NCBI GenBank assembly: GCA_947451045.1
Contig: CANFXM010000004.1
Span: 1-42,306, forward strand
DNA: 42,306 nt
From: Actinomycetota bacterium
GTDB taxonomy: Bacteria > Actinomycetota > Actinomycetes > Nanopelagicales > Nanopelagicaceae
Reading direction: 5' to 3'
Under the pieces are notes generated by a model. The model saw nothing but the letters and a program-made list of their open reading frames with translations. It made no database searches and was not told the origin of the DNA. Position 1 is the first letter of the stretch; each line of letters starts with the position of its first letter. Positions 26,182 to 35,549 of the stretch are shown here, piece after piece. Both the position numbers and the translations under genes were made by a program.

Positions 26182-26265
26182 TTCTTTGACTCCTTCTCCG
26201 AGCAGGTACGTGCTCGACGGTCCGAGGATGAAGGCGCTGGCGGGGTTCCGACAGCGTGGAGGTAG

Positions 26266-26278
26266 GTTATGGCATAAC
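26266..26278. promoter_or_regulatory. Palindrome in divergent promoter region
   Basis: GTTATG-G-CATAAC between the divergent ugpC-like and corC-like genes. Confidence 0.35.
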
Positions 26279-26312
26279 ACCAGGAAAAGGGAAGTCCTAT
26301 ACTTTGGCCATA

Positions 26313-27608
26313 ATGGAGTCGCATTCGCTGGGAACCCTCGTTGGAGATATCGCTACCGTTGGGGCATTGATAGTGCTCGCATCCCTTTTCGTGGCTGCCG
26401 AAATTGCTCTGATCTCTCTTCGCGATAGTCAGATCCGCCAACTCTCAACTAAAGGTCGAAGGGGCGCGCGCGTTGCTCTTTTGGCGCAGAATCCCAATCG
26501 ATTTTTAGCCGCCGCCCAAGTGGGAGTCACCGTCTGCGGATTTCTTTCTGCAGCATTGGGTGCGGAAAAAATAGGTGGCTACGTAATTCCATGGCTTGAA
26601 GGTTTAGGAATTTCTCATAGTTGGAGTACGACACTTTCACTAGTTGGAATTACTTTGGTAATTGCCTACTTCTCACTCGTCTTCGGAGAATTAGTACCAA
26701 AGCGACTGGCACTATTTCGCTCGGAACAGATTGCGCTCGCCGCCGCCCCATCTATTGATTTCATAGCAAAACTATTTCGCCCCATTATTTGGTTACTTTC
26801 AAAGTCAACCGATTTTGTCGTTCGAGCATTTGGTGTGGACCCAAAAGAACAACGCAGCGCCATTTCAGAAGAAGAATTATTAGATTTAGTTGCAGGACAT
26901 GCTGCTCTCACTGATGAAGAGCGCGACATTGTTGAAGAAGTTTTCAACGCATCAGAGCGTCAAGTGCATGAAGTCATGGTTCCAAGAACAGAAGTTGACT
27001 TTATGGATGGCTCACTCACTGTTGGTAAAGCAATTTCGCTGGCTGTTGAGAAAGCTCACTCACGTTATCCAGTTGTTCGAGGTTCAAGTGATGAAGTTAT
27101 TGGTTTTATTCATGTGCGCGATCTTCTCGACAATTCACGCGCAAGCTCAGGGGATAAGATTCAAGATTTAGTTCGAAACATAATGTATTTGCCTGGCACA
27201 AAAGGCGTGCTTCCTGCGCTCACTGAGATGAGAAATCAACGTCAACATGTAGCTATCGTGTTAGATGAATATGGCGGCACTGACGGAATCGTTACTTTGG
27301 AAGATTTAGTGGAATGCCTTATCGGTGATATTCGGGATGAATATGATGGGGATGAAAGTGATTTACCGATTCAATCGCGAACAGAAGATTTTGAAGTTGA
27401 CGGGCTCATCTCTATTGATGATTTGCGCGATGATTCTGGAATAGATATTCCGGATGGCCCATATGAAACGGCAAGTGGATTTGTTATGCATTTTCTTGGT
27501 CATATTCCTCAAGTCGGTGACATTGCATCCATTGATGGAGCGCGCATTACGGTACTTTCAATGGAAGGTAAGCGAGCTGGGCGTTTATTGATATCGAGGA
27601 TTATCTAA
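26313..27608 (+). CDS. CNNM-type/CBS-domain membrane protein (hemolysin C/CorC family)
   Basis: N-terminal TM DUF21 region, [41 protein letters not shown] and CorC_HlyC domain [18 protein letters not shown]-like; -10-like TATACT at 26298 favours start at 26313. Confidence 0.9.
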   Translation: MESHSLGTLVGDIATVGALIVLASLFVAAEIALISLRDSQIRQLSTKGRRGARVALLAQNPNRFLAAAQVGVTVCGFLSAALGAEKIGGYVIPWLEGLGISHSWSTTLSLVGITLVIAYFSLVFGELVPKRLALFRSEQIALAAAPSIDFIAKLFRPIIWLLSKSTDFVVRAFGVDPKEQRSAISEEELLDLVAGHAALTDEERDIVEEVFNASERQVHEVMVPRTEVDFMDGSLTVGKAISLAVEKAHSRYPVVRGSSDEVIGFIHVRDLLDNSRASSGDKIQDLVRNIMYLPGTKGVLPALTEMRNQRQHVAIVLDEYGGTDGIVTLEDLVECLIGDIRDEYDGDESDLPIQSRTEDFEVDGLISIDDLRDDSGIDIPDGPYETASGFVMHFLGHIPQVGDIASIDGARITVLSMEGKRAGRLLISRII

Positions 27609-27627
27609 AGCATGCGAGAATCACGCC

Positions 27628-28635
27628 ATGGCAGCTAAGACTATGAAGAGAGTCCTGTCGGGAATCCAACCGACAAGTGACTCCTTCCACCTTGGAAATT
27701 ACCTTGGCGCAGTAAAACAATGGGTTGAACTTCAAGATGGCCATGATGCTTTTTATTGCATAGTTGATTTACATGCACTCACGATTGAGACCGATCCAGT
27801 GCAATTTAGAAAACGTACTCTTGCGTCGGCAGCTCAACTCTTGGCCTTAGGGATCTCACCAGAAAAATCTACACTTTTTATCCAATCTCAAGTTCCGCAA
27901 CATAATCAATTGGGTTGGATTATGGAATGTCTCACTGGCTTTGGTGAAGCAAGTCGTATGACGCAATTCAAAGATAAATCTTCGAAGAATGGCTCTGACC
28001 GAACAGTTGTTGGTTTATTTACTTATCCTATGTTGCAGGCAGCAGACATTCTTTTGTATCAAGCAGACTATGTGCCCGTAGGAGAAGATCAACGCCAACA
28101 TATTGAACTTACCCGCGACTTAGCGCAACGTTTCAACACAAAATATGGTCAAACATTTCAAATCCCCGAAGCCTATATTTTGAAGACTGCTGCCAAGATA
28201 AATGATCTGCAAGAGGCAACTGCGAAGATGAGCAAGTCCTCTGGTTCCGTTGCAGGCGTTATTGAAATTATGGATACGCCAGAATCCAATGCCAAGAAAA
28301 TAAAGAGTGCGACAACCGATGCCGGTCGCGAGGTTCGCTTTGATGAGAAAGAGAAACCTGGAATAAGCAATCTGCTCACAATCCATAGTGCTCTTTCTGG
28401 CACACCGATTGCGACTTTGGAAAAAGATTTTGAAGGAAAAGGCTATGGAGATTTTAAAGGCGCTGTCGCAGAAGTTGTTGTTGAATATTTCCGACCAATT
28501 CGCGCACGAGCATTAGAACTTTTAGAAGATGAAAAAAACCTGCTTTCAATACTCCATGAAGGTGCAGAAAAGGCCCATGAAGTTGCCTCTCAAAGCGTAA
28601 AAGAGGCATATAAAAATTTAGGCGTTGTAATTTAG
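27628..28635 (+). CDS. trpS: Tryptophanyl-tRNA synthetase
   Basis: [31 protein letters not shown]. Confidence 0.97.
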   Translation: MAAKTMKRVLSGIQPTSDSFHLGNYLGAVKQWVELQDGHDAFYCIVDLHALTIETDPVQFRKRTLASAAQLLALGISPEKSTLFIQSQVPQHNQLGWIMECLTGFGEASRMTQFKDKSSKNGSDRTVVGLFTYPMLQAADILLYQADYVPVGEDQRQHIELTRDLAQRFNTKYGQTFQIPEAYILKTAAKINDLQEATAKMSKSSGSVAGVIEIMDTPESNAKKIKSATTDAGREVRFDEKEKPGISNLLTIHSALSGTPIATLEKDFEGKGYGDFKGAVAEVVVEYFRPIRARALELLEDEKNLLSILHEGAEKAHEVASQSVKEAYKNLGVVI

Positions 28636-28697
28636 TTCGATTACTATCAATGTCGGGTTGAGAGTTTTCCAAATTGTTACATAGTAAAAACGAAAAA

Positions 28698-28727
28698 TCT
28701 CACCCATATTTTGAATATTTCTCACCC
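28698..28727. repeat. Direct repeat pair TCTCACCC in promoter region of nucleoside transporter operon
   Basis: TCTCACCC at 28698-28705 and 28720-28727, 22 bp period. Confidence 0.6.
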
Positions 28728-28757
28728 TAACTACTAGGCTCCTCGATACACATCAAC

Positions 28758-28789
28758 CTTCTATTACTGATTAAAAACAGTAATAGAAG
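28758..28789 (+). promoter_or_regulatory. Perfect 12-bp inverted repeat (leader hairpin or operator) before BMP gene
   Basis: CTTCTATTACTG-ATTAAAAA-CAGTAATAGAAG, just upstream of RBS TTGGAGG. Confidence 0.75.
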
Positions 28790-28805
28790 ACCCCTTGGAG
28801 GAAAA

Positions 28806-29861
28806 TTGAAGAAGATATTTCGTCTTGTAGCAGTAGTAGCTGCAACAACATTTGTCGCAACGGCACTTGTTGCACCAACTGCATCTGCGGCATCAAAGGT
28901 CAAGATTGGTTTGGCATATGACATTGGTGGCCGTGGAGATAAGTCATTCAATGACTTGGCAGCAGCTGGTTTAGATGCAGCTAAGAAGAAGTTTGGTCTT
29001 ACCGCAAAGGAAGTAACTGTTGGACAAGGTTCAGATTCAGAGCGCGAATCAAAGCTTCGCCTTCTTGCCTCTGCTGGTTACAACCCAATCATTGCTGTTG
29101 GTTACCTCTATGCAGGAACTTTGAAGAAAGTTGCTCAAGACTATCCAAATACGCAATTCGCAATTATTGATGATGCATCTATTGATCTTCTCAATGTTTC
29201 ATCACTCGTATTTACTGAAGAACAAGGTTCATACCTCGCTGGCGTAGCTGCAGCACTTGCATCTAAGTCAGGCAAGGTTGGATATATCGGCGGAGTACGT
29301 ATTCCGTTGCTTCAGAAGTTCGAAGCAGGATTCGTTGCTGGAGTAAAGGCAACAAAGAAATCTGCAACAGTAGATGTGAAGTATGTTTCAGAGCCACCTG
29401 ACTTCTCAGGCTTCAACGATCCTGCAAAAGCAAAAGTTATTGCTAAGGGCATGATCGATAAGAATGAAGATGTAATTTATTCAGCCGCTGGTGGTTCAGG
29501 TGCAGGTAACTTCGCTGCAGCAACTGATGCCGCAGCAGCTGGAAAGAAGGTCTGGACAATTGGTGTTGACTCTGATCAGTACCTTTCAGCATCAGCTGCA
29601 GAAAAGAAGAACATGCTCACTTCAGCAATGAAGCGCGTGGACAATGCTGTATACGACGTAATTGCAGAAGCAGTTGCTGGCCGTACAGTCAATGACATTC
29701 TTGATGCAAAAGCTGGAATCTATGGCCGTCGCTACAACCTAGCAATTGCTGGTGTTGGAGTTTCATACTCAGGTGGATATATCACCAAGTACAAGGCACA
29801 ACTTGATGCAGCCACTAAGGGCATCATCAGTGGAAAGATCAAAGTTCCAACAGCGCCATAA
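28806..29861 (+). CDS. BMP-family (BmpA/Med) nucleoside ABC transporter substrate-binding protein; TTG start
   Basis: Signal peptide KKIFRLVAVVAATTFVATALVAPTASA; GLAYDIGGRGDKSFNDLAAAGL; nucleoside catabolic genes downstream. Confidence 0.93.
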   Translation: MKKIFRLVAVVAATTFVATALVAPTASAASKVKIGLAYDIGGRGDKSFNDLAAAGLDAAKKKFGLTAKEVTVGQGSDSERESKLRLLASAGYNPIIAVGYLYAGTLKKVAQDYPNTQFAIIDDASIDLLNVSSLVFTEEQGSYLAGVAAALASKSGKVGYIGGVRIPLLQKFEAGFVAGVKATKKSATVDVKYVSEPPDFSGFNDPAKAKVIAKGMIDKNEDVIYSAAGGSGAGNFAAATDAAAAGKKVWTIGVDSDQYLSASAAEKKNMLTSAMKRVDNAVYDVIAEAVAGRTVNDILDAKAGIYGRRYNLAIAGVGVSYSGGYITKYKAQLDAATKGIISGKIKVPTAP

Positions 29862-29903
29862 ATTCACTACCCATGGGTGAGTAATCACTCATTGAAATAG
29901 TGG

Positions 29904-29947
29904 CATGTGGCCCAGTAAGAGAGTTAAATCTCTAACTGGGCCACATG
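29904..29947 (+). promoter_or_regulatory. Strong intercistronic hairpin between BMP gene and ATPase gene
   Basis: CATGTGGCCCAGT ... ACTGGGCCACATG perfect 13-bp stem plus inner AGAGA-GTTAAA-TCTCT. Confidence 0.85.
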
Positions 29948-30000
29948 TATTTCAAATAGACGGTCTGCAGTGCAAAGATGCATCGGAGAGGAGCCCACAC

Positions 30001-31506
30001 ATGAGTATTGCTGTTGAACTTCGACACATCTCAAAGCGCTTCCCCGGAGTTATTGCAAATAAAGATATTTCGATGAAAGTTGAAAGTGGAACGGTGCACG
30101 CCCTCGTTGGCGAAAATGGCGCTGGTAAGTCAACGGTGATGAAAATACTTTACGGAATGCAAAAGCCCGATAGTGGCGAAATTTTAGTAAATGGTAAAAC
30201 CATGGTTTTCAAAAATCCTAATGATGCAATTGCTGCAGAAATTGGGATGGTCCATCAACATTTTATGCTCGCTGATAATTTTACGGTTTTGGAAAATATT
30301 ATTTTAGGCTCCGAGCCAACTAAAGCTGGAAAAATTGATTATGCACTAGCAAAGAAGAAGATTTCTGAAATGGCTACAGCATATGGACTAGATGTAGACC
30401 CAGATGCTCTAGTTGAAGAGCTGGGTGTTGGGCAACGACAAAGAGTTGAGATTCTTAAAGTTCTCTATCGCGGCGCAAAGATATTGATCTTTGATGAACC
30501 AACTGCTGTTTTAGTACCTCAAGAAGTTGATGATCTATTTGAAGCCCTAGAAGGCTTGCGCTCACAAGGAATGGCAGTAATTTTTATATCACATAAGTTG
30601 GATGAAGTTCTTCGAGTCGCCGATGAAGTAACTGTCGTACGAAATGGTTCAACAGTTGCTGAAGTGAAGTCAAAAGATGTTACAGCTCGCGAGCTTGCAG
30701 AACTGATGGTTGGTAGTGAATTACCAGAACCTACAACTCATGGAATTACGCGCCGCGAGCAGATTACTCTTTCAGTCAAGGATGTTTCAGTACCAACAAA
30801 AACAGGAAGTCGCGATCTAATTTCGCATATCTCTTTCAATATTCACGCTGGTGAAGTTGTTGGAATCGCTGGTGTAGAAGGTAATGGTCAAGCAGAACTT
30901 GTAGAAGCAATTTTAGGTCTACGTGAATATACGGGCAGTGTTTTATTTAATGAAACTTCTATGGATTCATTAGATGTTGCTGATCGTCGTGATTTGGGTA
31001 TTGGTTTTATTCCGGAAGATCGCCAACGTCAGGCGCTACTTATGAATTCACCATTATGGGAAAATAGAATTCTGGGTCATCAACGAGGTAAGCCAGTCAT
31101 GCATGGTTTTGTCATCGATAAAAAAGCAACGTATGCAGATACCGAAAAAATTATGAAGGAGTACGACGTCCGTTCAACTGGACCAGATTCTTTAGCTACG
31201 GCGCTCTCTGGTGGAAACCAGCAAAAATTTATCGTGGGGCGTGAAATGTCAAAACTCCCCGCACTACTAGTTGCATCTCATCCAACACGCGGCGTTGATG
31301 TTGGAGCGCAAGGAGCAATTTGGCAGGAACTTCGTAATGCTCGTGAAAATGGAATGGCAATTCTGCTGATATCAGCAGACCTTGAAGAACTCATTGGCAT
31401 GTCGGATCGATTACTTGTGATGCTACGTGGTGAAGTGAGCGCAGAAATAGATCCAGCAAAAACTAATCCTGAACAACTTGGTTCTGCAATGACTGGTGCC
31501 AAATGA
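30001..31506 (+). CDS. Nucleoside ABC transporter ATP-binding protein (duplicated ABC domains)
   Basis: MSIAVELRHISKRFPGVIANKDIS, GENGAGKST, second domain LSGGNQQKFIVGREM; ORF-track extension to 29905 rejected in favour of RBS-preceded ATG at 30001. Confidence 0.93.
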   Translation: MSIAVELRHISKRFPGVIANKDISMKVESGTVHALVGENGAGKSTVMKILYGMQKPDSGEILVNGKTMVFKNPNDAIAAEIGMVHQHFMLADNFTVLENIILGSEPTKAGKIDYALAKKKISEMATAYGLDVDPDALVEELGVGQRQRVEILKVLYRGAKILIFDEPTAVLVPQEVDDLFEALEGLRSQGMAVIFISHKLDEVLRVADEVTVVRNGSTVAEVKSKDVTARELAELMVGSELPEPTTHGITRREQITLSVKDVSVPTKTGSRDLISHISFNIHAGEVVGIAGVEGNGQAELVEAILGLREYTGSVLFNETSMDSLDVADRRDLGIGFIPEDRQRQALLMNSPLWENRILGHQRGKPVMHGFVIDKKATYADTEKIMKEYDVRSTGPDSLATALSGGNQQKFIVGREMSKLPALLVASHPTRGVDVGAQGAIWQELRNARENGMAILLISADLEELIGMSDRLLVMLRGEVSAEIDPAKTNPEQLGSAMTGAK

Positions 31507-32606
31507 AAAGATTTACTCCCAAACGCATTGCGTTGGCACTCATAGCGCCAGTGGGTGCAGCAATTTTTTCAATAATCATTTCTAGTGTGGCAGTACTCGC
31601 AACTCATAAATCTCCATTTGATGCGTATAAGACAATGTGGCAATTTGGTACACAATCAAGTCAATTGATGGAGATGCTCAACATAGCTACCCCGTATTAC
31701 ATTGCTGCACTTGCAATCGCCCTCACATTTCGTGCGGGACTTTTCAACATTGGTGTTGAAGGTCAATTACGACTTGGAGCACTATTTTCGGCATACATAG
31801 GGGCAATGTTCACATTGCCACCAGTGCTACATATATTGGCAATATTTATCATTGCGATGACTTTTGGCGGTTTGTGGGCTTCGATTGCCGCATATCTCAA
31901 AGTTCGTCGTGGTGTTAGTGAAGTTATTTCAACAATCATGCTCAACAGTATGGCTGGTGGATTATCTGCTTATTTATTGTCGAGACATTTCACAATCAAA
32001 GTTGCCGGTTCCAATAATCTAGAAACAAAACAACTACCTGCCTCTGCTCACGTACCAAGCTTGAAGCATTTATTTTCATCTTTTGGTATCGAAGGTCAAC
32101 ATGGAAGTAGTGTCTATGGAATGTTTCCTATAGCTATTTGTTTAGGAATCGCATTTTGGTTTATCGTCAATCGCACTCGTTTTGGTTTTGAATTGCGTGC
32201 ATCAGGAGCCAACCCATTCGCAGCTCGAGTCAGCGGAGTTAATTCAAAGAAGATGACTTTTATCGCACTCTCGGCAAGTGGAGCAATAGCTGGCTTAGCC
32301 GGACTACCGACAGTATTAGGCGAGACGTATTCATATAACTTGGGTTTTAGAGCTGGTATTGGTTTCTCCGCAATTGCCGTTGCTTTACTGGGCCGAAATA
32401 CAGCATCTGGAATGGCCTTGAGCGCACTGCTCTTCGGCTTCCTCGAAGTGAGTTCACGCGCACTTGAACTAATCGATATTGCCCCTGAAACCTATGTGAT
32501 TATGCAAGGTTCAATTCTTTTGAGTTCGGTGATTGCGTATGAACTTGTACGGCGTTACAAGATCACTTTACAAAGCAACGAGCATGCAAAGGCGTTGGAG
32601 TCATGA
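31503..32606 (+). CDS. Nucleoside ABC transporter permease
   Basis: Multi-TM, LTFRAGLFNIGVEGQLRLGA motif; ATGA overlap with ATPase. Confidence 0.92.
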   Translation: MKRFTPKRIALALIAPVGAAIFSIIISSVAVLATHKSPFDAYKTMWQFGTQSSQLMEMLNIATPYYIAALAIALTFRAGLFNIGVEGQLRLGALFSAYIGAMFTLPPVLHILAIFIIAMTFGGLWASIAAYLKVRRGVSEVISTIMLNSMAGGLSAYLLSRHFTIKVAGSNNLETKQLPASAHVPSLKHLFSSFGIEGQHGSSVYGMFPIAICLGIAFWFIVNRTRFGFELRASGANPFAARVSGVNSKKMTFIALSASGAIAGLAGLPTVLGETYSYNLGFRAGIGFSAIAVALLGRNTASGMALSALLFGFLEVSSRALELIDIAPETYVIMQGSILLSSVIAYELVRRYKITLQSNEHAKALES

Positions 32607-33838
32607 AAAATAAAGTAAACCGTATCCTGCTTTCCATCTTTGGACTTATTTTTGTTCTATCCATCATCCGTCTCATTACTGGTGCATCGGATTTGACCAG
32701 CTTAGGAACTGCATCTGCTGCTTTGCTTTTATCGGTTCCAATTGTGCTTGCCGGATTAGGTGGTTTGTTCGCAGAGCGTGCAGGTGTTGTAAATATTGGT
32801 CTTGAAGGCATGATGATTATGGGAGCGTGGGCTGGCGGATTTATTGGTAATAAGAGTGGGCCATGGTGGGGAATTTTAGGTGCGATAGTTTTCGGTGCTG
32901 TTGGCGCTCTTATACATGCAATTGCAACTATTACTTTTGGAGTTGATCACGTCGTTTCTGGTGTTGCAATAAATATTATTGCTGCTGGATTAGTTCGCTA
33001 TCTTTCTACAATTCTTTACCAAGGTGGATCATGGCCCGGGCCATCGCAGTCACCTGATATGTCATCTATTCCTCTCAATGGTCTTCCAGTGCTTTCAGGT
33101 GGAAAATTTTTTGGTTGGAAGAGTCCGGATCTGTTGCAATCACTGGGAGATAAGCATTGGTTCTTTATCTCCGATATAGCATCGGTACTTCGTGGCATCA
33201 CTGGCGATCTTTCTTACGTCACCGTCTTAGCAATTGCGTGCGTACCACTTTCCTTCCTAATCTTGTGGAAGACAAGTTTTGGATTACGTCTGCGCAGTGC
33301 CGGTGAAGCTCCAACTGCTGCTGAATCACTTGGCGTCAATGTTTATAAGATGAAATATGTCGGCGTCTTATTATCTGGAGCATTTGCAGGTTTTGGTGGT
33401 GGGTTTTTATCAATCGTTGCCGCAAATCATTATCAGGAGAATCAAGTTGCTGGCCGCGGATATATCGGTTTAGCGGCGCTGCTCTTTGGTAATTGGCGCC
33501 CCGGAGGCCTCCTTGCTGGCGCTGGACTCTTTGGATTTGCAGATGCACTCCAGTTACGTGATTCGGCCGCAATACATGCACTTTTATTATTTATTGTCTT
33601 TATTTTGGTTTTTATCGTTTATCGAAATATCCGCAAAGGAAAAATTCTGTCTGCAGTTATCAGTGGGGTATTTGCATTACTAACAATGTGGTTCTTTATT
33701 TCGACTAAAGAACTACCAGGGCAATTAGTAACAATGACGCCATATATCGCGACACTTCTAGTTCTTTCACTCTCTTCCCAGCGCCTAAGACCACCTGCAG
33801 CAGATGGAATTCCGTACCGTCGAGGGGGATTGCGATAA
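32603..33838 (+). CDS. Nucleoside ABC transporter permease
   Basis: LGGLFAERAGVVNIGLEGMMIMGA motif; ATGA overlap. Confidence 0.93.
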   Translation: MKNKVNRILLSIFGLIFVLSIIRLITGASDLTSLGTASAALLLSVPIVLAGLGGLFAERAGVVNIGLEGMMIMGAWAGGFIGNKSGPWWGILGAIVFGAVGALIHAIATITFGVDHVVSGVAINIIAAGLVRYLSTILYQGGSWPGPSQSPDMSSIPLNGLPVLSGGKFFGWKSPDLLQSLGDKHWFFISDIASVLRGITGDLSYVTVLAIACVPLSFLILWKTSFGLRLRSAGEAPTAAESLGVNVYKMKYVGVLLSGAFAGFGGGFLSIVAANHYQENQVAGRGYIGLAALLFGNWRPGGLLAGAGLFGFADALQLRDSAAIHALLLFIVFILVFIVYRNIRKGKILSAVISGVFALLTMWFFISTKELPGQLVTMTPYIATLLVLSLSSQRLRPPAADGIPYRRGGLR

Positions 33839-34236
33839 TGGAAATTAATTGGGATCTTCTACGTAGTGAAGCCACAAAGATAATGAAAAGTGCTTATGCT
33901 CCATATTCGAAATTTCCAGTCGGTGTTGCTGCATTGGTCAACGATGGTCGAATTGTTACAGGCTGCAATGTTGAAAATGCAAGCTATGGACTTGGTTTAT
34001 GTGCAGAGTGCGGACTAGTTTCATCTTTGATTTCAAGCGGCGGTGGACGACTCGTTGCGGCAGTCTGTGTAGATGGACAAGGAAATTATTTGGCACCATG
34101 TGGTCGTTGTAGGCAATTGCTTTTCGAACATGGTGGTCCGCAGATGAAGTTGATGACGGATACGGGAATTCAAGAAATGTCAGCAATTTTGCCATGGGCA
34201 TTTGGCCCTGAAGACCTAGATCGTAATGAAAGATAA
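33838..34236 (+). CDS. cdd: Cytidine deaminase
   Basis: GCNVENASYGLGLCAECGLVSSL and APCGRCRQLLFE zinc-site motifs. Confidence 0.96.
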   Translation: MEINWDLLRSEATKIMKSAYAPYSKFPVGVAALVNDGRIVTGCNVENASYGLGLCAECGLVSSLISSGGGRLVAAVCVDGQGNYLAPCGRCRQLLFEHGGPQMKLMTDTGIQEMSAILPWAFGPEDLDRNER

Positions 34237-35541
34237 ATGAGCGCAATCGAAAAGTATTCAGCTGCCGAAATAATTGCAGCAAAACGGGATAAGCACGTTC
34301 TCAATGATTCGCAGATTGATTGGGTTATCGATGCCTACACTCGCGGCGTAGTAGCTGATGAACAAATGTCGGCACTGCTTATGGCAATTCTTCTCAATGG
34401 CATGCAACTACCGGAAATTTCACGATGGACTGATGCCATGATAAATAGTGGTGAAAAAATGAATTGGTCGGTACTCAATCGCCCAACTGTAGATAAACAT
34501 TCGACGGGTGGCGTTGGTGACAAAATAACTCTGCCTTTAGCCCCTCTTGTTGCCGCATGCGGAGCAGCGGTTCCCCAACTATCGGGGCGAGGACTTGGTC
34601 ACACTGGTGGAACGCTCGATAAATTAGAATCAATCCCTGGATGGCGCGCCTCTCTATCAAATGAAGAGATGCTTGCGGTACTTCAAGATTGTGGCGCTGT
34701 TATTTGCGCTGCAGGAGCGGGACTCGCACCTGCTGATAAAAAACTTTATGCACTTCGCGATGTTACGGCGACAGTGGAAGCAATCCCTTTGATTGCATCA
34801 TCGATTATGAGCAAGAAGATCGCCGAAGGTACAGGTGCACTTATCTTGGATGTAAAGACTGGCGTTGGTGCATTTATGAGCGATCCAGAGAAAGCAAAAG
34901 AATTAGCACGTGTCATGGTAGGCCTGGGTAAAAAAGCGGGAATTAAAACTCGAGCATTAGTAACTGCAATGGATATTCCACTTGGACTCACCGCAGGCAA
35001 TGCACTTGAAGTTCGTGAATCGGTAGAAGTCTTATCAGGTGGTGGGCCAGCAGATATTGTTGAACTTACTTTGATTCTCGCTCGTGAGATGTTAGAAGTT
35101 GCAGGAATTTCTGGCAAAGATCCAGAAAAAGCGCTCAAAGATGGAAGCGCCATGGATGTATGGCGACGTATGATTATTGCGCAAGGTGGAAATCCAGATG
35201 CTGCACTCCCTGTTGCGCGCGAAACAAAAGTTATTACTGCGCAATCATCGGGAACAATGCTGAGTATGGATGCAATGAAAGTCGGAATTGCGACCTGGCG
35301 ACTTGGTGCAGGACGTTCACGCCAAGGTGAAAAAGTTCAAGCAGGTGCCGGTATTGAAATTCATTGCAAGCCAGGTGAAAAGATTTCTGCCGGAGCTCCC
35401 ATATTTACTCTTCACACCGATACACCAGAAGCTTTTGCTCGAGCAGAAGAAGCTCTCACTGATGTTGTCACTATTGGTGATTTAGCAAAAGGCGAAAGTG
35501 TCGATAGATTGCCCTTGGTACTAGAGCGAATTACAGAATAG
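34237..35541 (+). CDS. deoA: Thymidine/pyrimidine-nucleoside phosphorylase
   Basis: DKHSTGGVGDKITLPLAPLVAACG, SGRGLGHTGGTLDKLESIPG. Confidence 0.97.
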   Translation: MSAIEKYSAAEIIAAKRDKHVLNDSQIDWVIDAYTRGVVADEQMSALLMAILLNGMQLPEISRWTDAMINSGEKMNWSVLNRPTVDKHSTGGVGDKITLPLAPLVAACGAAVPQLSGRGLGHTGGTLDKLESIPGWRASLSNEEMLAVLQDCGAVICAAGAGLAPADKKLYALRDVTATVEAIPLIASSIMSKKIAEGTGALILDVKTGVGAFMSDPEKAKELARVMVGLGKKAGIKTRALVTAMDIPLGLTAGNALEVRESVEVLSGGGPADIVELTLILAREMLEVAGISGKDPEKALKDGSAMDVWRRMIIAQGGNPDAALPVARETKVITAQSSGTMLSMDAMKVGIATWRLGAGRSRQGEKVQAGAGIEIHCKPGEKISAGAPIFTLHTDTPEAFARAEEALTDVVTIGDLAKGESVDRLPLVLERITE

Positions 35542-35549
35542 GTTTAAAA

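Noticed and set aside
26182-26280. N-terminal extension of the UgpC-like ATPase (MLCHNLPPRCRNP...)
   Set aside because: Lies in the divergent promoter region; MASVVFEAATRIYPG at 26181 is the typical family N-terminus.
28636-28805. Purine riboswitch upstream of the nucleoside transporter
   Set aside because: The leader does not show the three-way junction or conserved loop sequences of purine riboswitches; only simple inverted and direct repeats are visible.
29905-30000. N-terminal extension of the nucleoside ABC ATPase ORF
   Set aside because: The extension covers the strong intercistronic hairpin and has no homology to ABC ATPase N-termini; ATG at 30001 follows a GGAGAGGAG RBS.
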